A DNA stretch of 47,768 nt from Akkermansiaceae bacterium (GTDB taxonomy: Bacteria > Verrucomicrobiota > Verrucomicrobiia > Verrucomicrobiales > Akkermansiaceae), in the NCBI GenBank assembly GCA_028822695.1, contig JAPKDA010000004.1, forward strand, positions 1-47,768, read 5' to 3'. The notes under the pieces are model-generated. The model saw only the letters and a list, made by a program, of their open reading frames with translations. It was not told where the DNA came from and searched no databases. Both the position numbers and the translations under genes were made by a program. Positions 1-5,909 of the stretch are shown here, one piece after another. Each line of letters opens with the position of its first letter. Position 1 is the stretch's first letter.

Positions 1-130
1 CCTTATCGAGATTGAGCCTCTCGATCTCCACTGGCGGCGGCGGGGTGATCTTCGTCGCACCGCACACCGGCACCGCACATAAGACAATGCAAATTGCAGC
101 CGCCGTGACGTCATTCAAACAGTTAATCAT
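1..130 (-). CDS. N-terminal end of a secreted protein (partial)
   Basis: An open frame starts at an ATG at 130 on the minus strand and runs off the left edge. The 43 visible residues begin with a short polar stretch, then a hydrophobic Ala/Ile/Val/Cys-rich core at about residues 8-23, then a proline run (PPPP) and a charged stretch (EIERLNLDK). This looks like a signal peptide followed by the start of an exported domain. No clear Shine-Dalgarno sequence precedes the ATG. The body of the protein is outside the window, so no function can be given. It is too short to be certain that it is expressed. Confidence 0.4.
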   Translation of the reverse strand, partial: MINCLNDVTAAAICIVLCAVPVCGATKITPPPPVEIERLNLDK

Positions 131-317
131 TGATTTGGATCCATAGGTTCATTCTCCATTCAAGGCCAATACATTGTGCGAGGAGTTTGCATTTTATGGG
201 GTGTCCCTGAGGACTTTGTTGAGGGGATCGGAGAGGGGGCTTCGTCCGCTCAGGAGAGAGAAAGGGGGGTGTTCATGGGGCTTCGGGTTGGCATTGCCTG
301 CGCTGGGCCATAGCGTG

Positions 318-564
318 CGCACTCCGCCTCATGACTGCCCCCACGGGCTCGGGCAAGACCAGACAGGCGCCGTCGTCTTCGATGAATTCCACGAACGGAA
401 CCTGCTCAGCGATGTCGCCCTGGTGTGCCGCCCTGGTCAGTGGTCGTGATTTGCTCACCCGCCTGGATCGCGATGATGCCGAGACCGCAAGCGCCCGCGA
501 GATGTTCGAGGACAGCGAGGAGTCCGATTTCATCACCCTGATTAACCCTACTCGCTGGATTTGA
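318..564 (+). pseudogene. relic of a DEAH-box helicase of the HrpA/HrpB type
   Basis: Three islands of helicase sequence survive. APTGSGKT (Walker A) is at about 337-360. VVFDEFHER plus a leucine-rich tail (Walker B/DEAH region) is at about 370-425, but in a different frame. A C-terminal block, ALVSGRDLL...DSEESDF, is at about 429-545, back in the first frame. In an intact family member the first two motifs are about 95 residues apart and the third lies hundreds of residues further on. The complete hrpB gene at 13955-16507 in this window shows that spacing. The relic therefore looks like a helicase gene collapsed by internal deletions. It is not a copy of the local hrpB: the matching segments differ in sequence. 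The upstream stretch 131-317 shows nothing recognisable. Confidence 0.55.
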
Positions 565-1327
565 AGTCGGTGTCGGCCTTCTTGAGGTCGAGTTTCTTGA
601 TCCAGGTGTTGCGGTAGCGGACGTCGTGGCCTTCGCATTGGAGTTTGAGGCCCTGGGGGGAGTCGGTGATTCCACGTCCCTTGTCGTTGCCGCCATCGAC
701 ACCGGAATTGGGGCCGCCCCAGACCTGGTTGATCTGTTGGTTGGTGTGAACCTTTTTTCCGTTGAAGTACATCGTGACGAGTGGTTTTTGGGTCATTTTG
801 TCGTCGGTGAAGCGGGCGGCGCGGAAGACGATGTCGTAGGCGTTCCACTTTCCGGTTCCGTTGTAGGCGTGGTAGGGAGATTCTGTTTCGTTGATGACGG
901 CACCCATGCCGTGTTTGGTTTTGTTGCCATCGAGCACTTGGATCTCGTAGCGGTTCTGCAGGTAGACGCCGCTGTTGCCGCCGGGTTTCATGACAAGGAA
1001 TTCGATGTGCAAGCGGAAGTCGCGGTAGGTTTCCTTCGTGACGATGTCGGCGGTGCCGTACTTTCCGCCTTTAGCGGCTGGGTCGAAGGTCATGATGCTG
1101 TTGCCTTCCGTGACGGGGTCATCGACGACTTTCCATTTGATGGGGAGGGAGGAGGCGAAGCGGGGGCCTTCCCAGTAGGTCCACTGTTCATCGAGCATGG
1201 TGCGGCTGCCGTCGATGAGGACTGTGGCGCCCGAGGCGGTCTTGGTGCCGACACCAACGTCGGCGGTGGAAACGGCAAGAGTGCCAATGAGGGCGCTGAG
1301 GGCGATGAGGATGGAATTGCTGTGCAT
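548..1327 (-). CDS. secreted DUF1080 (3-keto-disaccharide hydrolase-type) protein
   Basis: The 259-residue product has an N-terminal signal peptide (about residues 1-22, ISALIG/AVS-type hydrophobic core) and then one DUF1080 domain. The motif GGNSGVYLQNRYEIQV and the following Gly/Asn-rich strands are typical of this concanavalin-like fold. Family members act on 3-keto-glycosides or bind sugars outside the cytoplasm and are strongly expanded in Verrucomicrobiota and Planctomycetota. Which sugar is used cannot be read from the sequence. AGAGG lies just upstream of the ATG. It stands alone; the helicase relic abuts its 3' end and an AT-rich gap lies upstream. Confidence 0.85.
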   Translation of the reverse strand: MHSNSILIALSALIGTLAVSTADVGVGTKTASGATVLIDGSRTMLDEQWTYWEGPRFASSLPIKWKVVDDPVTEGNSIMTFDPAAKGGKYGTADIVTKETYRDFRLHIEFLVMKPGGNSGVYLQNRYEIQVLDGNKTKHGMGAVINETESPYHAYNGTGKWNAYDIVFRAARFTDDKMTQKPLVTMYFNGKKVHTNQQINQVWGGPNSGVDGGNDKGRGITDSPQGLKLQCEGHDVRYRNTWIKKLDLKKADTDFKSSE

Positions 1328-1347
1328 CGCCTCTGACTACCTTCCAT

Positions 1348-1567
1348 CGGGCGCTCCTCTTTCTTGAACGTTGCTACGAATTGGAGGGGAGGAGCGGGGT
1401 TTGGAGAAATAGACTAAGGATCAATGATTTGGGCGTGATGAGAATTGTTTTTTGAGATCAAAATTCTACATGAGTGGTTGTGAGATCCGAATTGATTCGG
1501 CTCAAATTGTTCAGTTGGCTAATTAATTAAAATACCTGAAAATTATTGATTCCTTAGGGGTTGGAGC
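1348..1567. other. AT-rich intergenic region
   Basis: This 220-base gap is much richer in A and T than the rest of the window, especially 1500-1555 (an AATTAATTAAAAT run). It separates the DUF1080 gene from the pseudopilin remnant and may hold promoters for one or both. A TTGTTC / TAAAAT pair at 1507-1533 has only a 15-base spacer and is not convincing. No gene was seen in it. Confidence 0.4.
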
Positions 1568-2068
1568 ATGAGCCTTGGGGCTCAAATTCCCCCCCTTTTT
1601 TTGATGAAGCCGACCTCCCCCCAACAGATGAATACGAGCCAACATCTTGAACTGAACAAACCGTCCCTCCCTTTGTGGGGTGGATTTACCCTGATTGAGT
1701 TGAGCGTGATGATCCTTGTGATCCTCACCTTCATTAGCATTCTCTGTATCGGAGCGAGAGCCTGGAAACGGGGCTCGGATCGGGCGCAATGTGTGATGAA
1801 CATCCGCAACGTGCAGTTGGCGGTGCGTGGTTACGCGAATTCGAACGATCTGGACGCGGGGAGCTAGATGACGCTTCTGGGATCCAACGGCCCTCTAGGG
1901 GGGCGATCATTGGTTCGGGGAACTATCTTTGAGTCTTTGCCGCAGTGCCCTGGCATGGGGCTGTATACGATTAAGGGCAACGCGGTGCCACCGATCGGGA
2001 CGCTCTACATGACCTGTTTCCTGTCAGATGATCTGAAGCCCGCGCCGGACATGTATGGGACCTGGTAG
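1568..2068 (+). pseudogene. type II secretion-like pseudopilin gene with an in-frame stop
   Basis: The first part (99 codons) has the type III prepilin signature: a short leader, then GG/FTLIELSVMILVIL, a methylation site followed by a hydrophobic helix. It then has C-x-x-NIRNVQLAVRGYAN, as in verrucomicrobial pseudopilins. A TAG at 1865-1867 ends the frame. Directly after it, in the same frame, 66 more codons encode LPQCPGMGLYTIKGNAVPP and IGTLYMTC, which match what follows in intact family members (a Cys-Pro, Gly-rich, Tyr-Thr pattern). The two halves are therefore most simply one gene split by a nonsense change. A truncated but working pilin, or readthrough, is possible. The prepilin peptidase at 33980 could process an intact relative. 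AGGGG 7 bases before 1568 favours that start. Confidence 0.6.
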
Positions 2069-2137
2069 CTCTCGCTGATTGATTCGTGTCGCGTGGGTCT
2101 GAGGGCAGTGCTATGTCCTCTGACGTGAGGAGGGGAT

Positions 2138-2761
2138 TTGCCTGATTTGAACTTGGAGGACTCGCTGCGTTTTGCGGGGACGCTGCGGGTGGCGGGAATT
2201 GATGAGGCGGGGCGTGGTCCCTTAGCTGGTCCGGTGTCGGCGGCGGCGGTGATTTTGCCGGCGGGGTATTCGTTGGAGTGGTTGGATGACTCGAAGAAGA
2301 TGAGTGCGGCGCGGCGGGAGAAGGTGTTTGAGGCGTTGATAGGGGATGGGCAGGTGGAGTGGGCGCTGGCCTACGGGGAAGTGGAGGAAATCGAGGAGAT
2401 CAATATTTTGCGGTCCACGCACGCGGCGATGGCTAGAGCGGCGGCGGAATTGAGCCCGGGTCCGGACTATTGTTTGATCGATGGGCTGGAGGTGCCCGGG
2501 TTTCCCCTGCCCTCAAATGGGGTGGTGAAGGGGGACGGGATCAGTTTGTCGATTGCGGCGGCCAGTGTGATTGCGAAGGTGAGCCGGGATCGACGGATGT
2601 TGGAATATGCGGAGGAGTTTCCGGAGTATGGGTTTGAGAAACACAAAGGGTATGGCACAAAGGTGCATCTCGAAGCATTGAGAATCCATGGGCCTTGCCG
2701 CATTCATCGTAAAACGTTTCAGCCGATTGCTGACCTCCTCGCCGCAGCTGCGGAAGAGTGA
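2138..2761 (+). CDS. rnhB: ribonuclease HII
   Basis: The 207-residue enzyme removes RNA from RNA-DNA hybrids and misincorporated ribonucleotides. The signature GIDEAGRGPLAG is at residues 20-31, with catalytic D22 and E23. Further acidic residues are in CLIDGLEVPG and in the ASVIAKVSRDR block, and the C-terminal HGPCRIHRKTF motif is present. Length is normal for the family. The start is TTG at 2138, chosen because GAGGAGGGGA lies immediately upstream and the conserved region begins about 18 residues in. The last 74 bases overlap the start of the next gene in another frame, so the two are probably translated together. Confidence 0.93.
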   Translation: MPDLNLEDSLRFAGTLRVAGIDEAGRGPLAGPVSAAAVILPAGYSLEWLDDSKKMSAARREKVFEALIGDGQVEWALAYGEVEEIEEINILRSTHAAMARAAAELSPGPDYCLIDGLEVPGFPLPSNGVVKGDGISLSIAAASVIAKVSRDRRMLEYAEEFPEYGFEKHKGYGTKVHLEALRIHGPCRIHRKTFQPIADLLAAAAEE

Positions 2762-3128
2762 CGGTGAGGGGTTGGGGCATTTGGAGATCGGGGAGTTGGG
2801 GGAGAGGATTGCAGTGGACTTTTTGAAGGCTGAGGGGCGGAAGGTGCTTTATCGGAATTTTCGGGCGCCGAAGGGTGGGGAGGTGGATATTGTGGCGCGG
2901 GATGGGAAGATATTGAGTTTTGTGGAGGTGAAGACGCGGACGTCGGAGAAGTTCGGGCGGCCGTTGGATGCGGTGGATCGGGAGAAGGAGTTGTTGATCG
3001 AGCGAGGGGCGAATGAGTGGTTGCGGTTGTTGGGGACGCGGGAGATTCCGATTCGCTTCGATGTGGTGGAGGTGATTTTGCGGGAGGGGGAGGTGCCGAA
3101 GGTGAATTTGGTAAGGGATGCGTTTTGA
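2688..3128 (+). CDS. YraN/UPF0102 family endonuclease-like protein
   Basis: The 146-residue protein has the UPF0102 core: GELGERIAVDFLKAEG, then NFRAPKGGEVDIVARD and SFVEVKTRTS. The E...D...EVK arrangement is that of a restriction endonuclease-like fold. The cellular role of the family is poorly defined; a nuclease function linked to DNA repair is usually proposed. Pairing with rnhB is common in bacteria. The ATG at 2688 lies inside rnhB (74-base overlap), so translational coupling is likely. Confidence 0.88.
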   Translation: MGLAAFIVKRFSRLLTSSPQLRKSDGEGLGHLEIGELGERIAVDFLKAEGRKVLYRNFRAPKGGEVDIVARDGKILSFVEVKTRTSEKFGRPLDAVDREKELLIERGANEWLRLLGTREIPIRFDVVEVILREGEVPKVNLVRDAF

Positions 3129-3219
3129 AGAAATGAGTCGCAGGTCGCAGGTCGGGGAGGGATAGGATAGGAGAGAAGAGCCCGGAGGAGGAGAGACGGA
3201 GGATTGTATCTAGGGGGAG

Positions 3220-3471
3220 CTAGGAGCGCTCGGGGAGGGTGGGGAGGAGGGTGAGGAGGAGTTGGTAGCGGTCGAGGTCGAAGGGGGTGTCGGTGGCGTC
3301 GATGCGTTCGAGTTCGTCAGCGAGGCAGAAGGCGATCATGTAGGCGGCTTCTTCCTCCTCAATGTCGTCCTCGTCGATGAGGCGTTGGAGGGTGGTGGCG
3401 ACGAAGGGGGTGTCGAGGGACTCGGCCTGTTGGGCGACGGCGGGGAGGAGGCTGAGGATGAAGTCGTCCAT
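3220..3471 (-). CDS. small acidic conserved protein of unknown function
   Basis: The 83-residue product is strongly acidic, with a DEDDIEEEEAAYMIAFCLADELERIDATDTPFD-like core (about residues 32-66), no signal peptide and no membrane segment. It appears all-helical. I recognise no named family. It is kept because its composition is not that of an antisense shadow and because it fits between neighbours on the same strand (the dehydrogenase lies upstream on this strand). A repeat hairpin lies between the two. Function unknown. Confidence 0.55.
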   Translation of the reverse strand: MDDFILSLLPAVAQQAESLDTPFVATTLQRLIDEDDIEEEEAAYMIAFCLADELERIDATDTPFDLDRYQLLLTLLPTLPERS

Positions 3472-3519
3472 GGGTCAGAGGTCGGAGGTCGGAATGAAGA
3501 GCAGAGCTGGGGTTGTGGA

Positions 3520-3546
3520 GCGGACTGAAGATCCGCGGTCCCAGGG
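3520..3546. repeat. dispersed hairpin repeat, family A (copy 1)
   Basis: GCGGACTGAAGATCCGCGG followed by TCCCAGGG. The outer GCGGA/TCCGC arms can pair. Near-identical copies are at 4592-4618 and 17368-17392. It lies in the gap between two minus-strand genes. Confidence 0.7.
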
Positions 3547-3556
3547 GGGAGACGAG

Positions 3557-4522
3557 TTAGGCGACTCGGTTGGTGGGGGTGTTGTTGAGGAAGGACTGGA
3601 GGTTGGCGGTGATGCCGGCGAGGAGGGATTGGCGGGCTTGGTGGGAGATCCAGGCGGTGTGTGGGGTGATGAGGAGGCGCCCGGTAGAAAGAAGGGTGGG
3701 AGCAAGGAGAGGGTTGTCGGGGGAGGGTGGTTCCTGGGCGAGGACGTCGAGTCCGGCTCCGGCGATGGAGTTGGTGCGAATGGCGTAGGCGAGGGCCGCT
3801 TCATTCACGAGGGGGCCGCGGCTGGTGTTGATGAGGACGGCGCTTTGCTTCATCAGGACGAGGGTGTCGGCGTTGATGAGGTTTTTGGTCTCCGGGGTGA
3901 GGGGGCAGTGGAGGGAGATGACGTCGGAGGTGGAGAAGAAGGTGTTTCGATCGACACGAGGGGTGTCGGGTTGGGTGGAGTTGCTGGAGCCTTCGCGGGC
4001 GAGGGCCTGGACGTGCATGCCGAAGGATTGGGCGATGTTAGCGACGGCTGATCCGATGTCGCCAAGGCCGGCGATGCCGAGGGTTTTTCCGGCAAGTTCG
4101 GTGGCGGGGTGGTCGAGGCGGGTGAAGATGGGGGAGTCCGGCCAGAGCTTGGCTTCGGCGGAGTAGCGATGGACGTTGGTGGCGAGATTGAGGAGGAGGG
4201 CGAAGGTGTGTTGGGCGACGCTGTTGGAGGAGTAGCCGGCGACGTTGCAGACGGGGATGCGGTGGGATTTAGCGGCGTCGAGATCGACGCAGTTGGTGCC
4301 GGTGGCGGCGATGAGGATGAGTTTGAGGTTGGGGCAGGATTGGAAGGTGTCTGCGGTGATGAGGACTTTGTTGGTAATGATGACGTCGGCGTTTTGGCAG
4401 CGAGCGGTGGTTTCTGCCGGGGATGTTGTGGGGAAGGTGGTGAGGGTGCCGAGTTGTTCGAGGGGGCCGAAGTCGAGGTCGGCCGGGGCGAGGGTGGAGG
4501 CGTCGAGGAAGGTGAGGTTCAT
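3557..4522 (-). CDS. D-2-hydroxyacid dehydrogenase (glycerate dehydrogenase-like)
   Basis: The 321-residue NAD(P)-dependent oxidoreductase interconverts a 2-hydroxy acid and its 2-oxo acid; similarity in the N-terminal domain (GTNCVDLDAA, VAGYSSNSVAQHTFAL) suggests a hydroxypyruvate/glycerate enzyme. The nucleotide-binding loop GLGDIG is at about 152-157. The expected active-site residues are present: R235 in NTSRGPLV, E264 in DVLAQEP and H288 in ITPHTAW. Length is normal. The exact substrate is not readable from the sequence. It is flanked on both sides by family-A repeats. Confidence 0.88.
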   Translation of the reverse strand: MNLTFLDASTLAPADLDFGPLEQLGTLTTFPTTSPAETTARCQNADVIITNKVLITADTFQSCPNLKLILIAATGTNCVDLDAAKSHRIPVCNVAGYSSNSVAQHTFALLLNLATNVHRYSAEAKLWPDSPIFTRLDHPATELAGKTLGIAGLGDIGSAVANIAQSFGMHVQALAREGSSNSTQPDTPRVDRNTFFSTSDVISLHCPLTPETKNLINADTLVLMKQSAVLINTSRGPLVNEAALAYAIRTNSIAGAGLDVLAQEPPSPDNPLLAPTLLSTGRLLITPHTAWISHQARQSLLAGITANLQSFLNNTPTNRVA

Positions 4523-4591
4523 GGGGTAGAAGTTATCGGTTATCAGTGATTGGGGGAAGAGCCAGGAACCCGGATGAGAAGGAGGGAGAGG

Positions 4592-4618
4592 GCGGACTGA
4601 AGATCCGCGGTCCCAGGG
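4592..4618. repeat. dispersed hairpin repeat, family A (copy 2)
   Basis: Identical over 27 bases to the copy at 3520-3546 (GCGGACTGAAGATCCGCGG then TCCCAGGG). It lies just past the 3' end of the RluD-like gene and upstream of the dehydrogenase gene. Confidence 0.7.
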
Positions 4619-4631
4619 CGGAGGTTTCGAG

Positions 4632-5612
4632 TCAGGCGTCGGGGTTGAAGAGGGTGGGGATGTCGGCGGGGGGGGCTTGGCGGATTGATTCCAGGGATTG
4701 GGTGACGGGGTCGGTGATCAAGGGGGAGTATTCGGCGGGGATGGGGGCTTCGTGGATGGTGAAATGGGAATCGACGGGGTGGTTGAACCCGAGGCGCCAG
4801 GCGTGGAGCATGAGGCGGGTGGGTGGTCCGGGTTGGCGCTGAGGTTGGGCGTAGATCGGGTCGCCGAGGAGGGCGCAGCCGATGTGTTTCATGTGGACGC
4901 GGATTTGGTGGGTGCGGCCAGTGTGTAGGATACAGAGGACGAGGGCGGTGTTGGTTTCCGGATCGGAAGAGAGGGTGAAGTAGTCGGTGATGGCGGGTCG
5001 GCCGGAGCCGGGGTCGACGACGGCCATCTTTTGTCGGTTGACGGGATGGCGGCCGAGGTTGGTGAAGATGGTGCCGAAGGGCTGGGTGGGGATGCGTTGG
5101 GTGAGGGCGAGGTAGAGCTTGGATGTTTCGCGTGCCGCGAATTGTTCGGAGAGGGATTGTTGGGCGCGGTCGGTTTTGGCGGCGACGATGCAGCCGGAGG
5201 TGTCTTTGTCGAGGCGGTGGACGATGCCGGGTCGTTCGACGCCGCCGATGCCGGAGAGTTGGCCGGCGCAGTGGAAGAGGAGAGCGTTGACGAGGGTGCC
5301 GTCGGGGTTACCGGCGGCGGGGTGGACGACGAGGCCGATGGGTTTGTTGATGACGAGGAGTTCGTCGTCCTCGTGGATGATGTCGAGGGGGATGTCCTGG
5401 GGGAGGACTTCGGAGGTTTCCGGTTCGGGGATTTCGACGGTGATGACGTCGCCGGCGGAAACGTGGTTTTTGGGTTTGGCGGGGAAGTCGTTGAGGAGGA
5501 TGTGCCCGGACTTCAGAAGGGACTGGATGCGTGACCGAGAGAGTTCGGTGAGATGGGCGGCGAGAAAAACGTCGAGGCGTTCGCCAATTTGGTCTTGGAC
5601 CGTGATACGCAC
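4632..5612 (-). CDS. rluD: RluA/RluD family 23S rRNA pseudouridine synthase
   Basis: The 326-residue product has an S4 RNA-binding domain (about residues 10-60) and a catalytic domain. The HRLDKDTSG motif holds the catalytic aspartate (D135), and NKPIGLVVHPAAGN, ARETSKLYLALT and LHTGRTHQIRVHM are all typical. RluD makes pseudouridines in helix 69 of 23S rRNA; assignment to RluD rather than another RluA member is by overall similarity. The frame stays open far upstream across the antisense strand of the kinase gene, but homology begins at V-R-I-T-V-Q-D. I therefore choose the GTG at 5612. No Shine-Dalgarno sequence is evident. Confidence 0.85.
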   Translation of the reverse strand: MRITVQDQIGERLDVFLAAHLTELSRSRIQSLLKSGHILLNDFPAKPKNHVSAGDVITVEIPEPETSEVLPQDIPLDIIHEDDELLVINKPIGLVVHPAAGNPDGTLVNALLFHCAGQLSGIGGVERPGIVHRLDKDTSGCIVAAKTDRAQQSLSEQFAARETSKLYLALTQRIPTQPFGTIFTNLGRHPVNRQKMAVVDPGSGRPAITDYFTLSSDPETNTALVLCILHTGRTHQIRVHMKHIGCALLGDPIYAQPQRQPGPPTRLMLHAWRLGFNHPVDSHFTIHEAPIPAEYSPLITDPVTQSLESIRQAPPADIPTLFNPDA

Positions 5613-5828
5613 GGACTGTCTTTGGAGGGTGAGGGGGGAAGGATCAAGGGGAATGGGGAATTGGGTCCACAGATTTCGCTGATTTGCGGAGATTGGGGAA
5701 TGACGATTGATGACGCGGGTTGTTGATGGGGAGATTGACCGCTGATTTTGGGGGGAGGGGCGGGATTTAGGCGCTGGGAGCTTGTCGGCTTTGCCGAGAG
5801 GTTTTGAGGCGACCGGGACAGTCGATGG

Positions 5829-5854
5829 GCCTGTGACCGGGACGGTCACGTCAC
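5829..5854. repeat. dispersed hairpin repeat, family B (copy 1)
   Basis: The core TGTGACCGGGACGGTCACG forms a GTGACC/GGTCAC hairpin. A related half-unit, GAGGCGACCGGGACAG, lies just upstream (5806-5821). Further copies are at 11218, 12460 and 17429. Confidence 0.7.
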
Positions 5855-5871
5855 TGGGGGGCGGTTCGGGC

Positions 5872-5899
5872 TTTGCAGGGGGTGGGGAGTGGGTAGGTT
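5872..5899 (+). promoter_or_regulatory. possible promoter of the kinase gene
   Basis: TTTGCA (5872-5877) and TAGGTT (5894-5899) are separated by 16 bases. The ATG of the kinase begins 10 bases after the second hexamer, so a transcript would have almost no leader. The arrangement recurs before four other genes (see findings). Confidence 0.35.
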
Positions 5900-5909
5900 G
5901 CGGGGGTAG

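Larger units (their letters stand above)
5613..5909. other. intergenic region with degenerate repeats
   Basis: This 297-base divergent gap between the RluD gene and the kinase gene contains CGCTGATTTGCGG / GACCGCTGATTTTGG-type text (about 5683-5750) that recurs at 12266-12295 and, loosely, at 24580-24600. It also contains the family-B block at 5800-5854 and the proposed kinase promoter. I see no gene in it. Confidence 0.5.

Noticed and set aside
273-848. Long open frame on the minus strand over the helicase relic and DUF1080 gene
   Set aside because: Arg/Pro/His-rich composition typical of antisense frames in G-rich DNA; overlaps a well-supported secreted protein in another frame.
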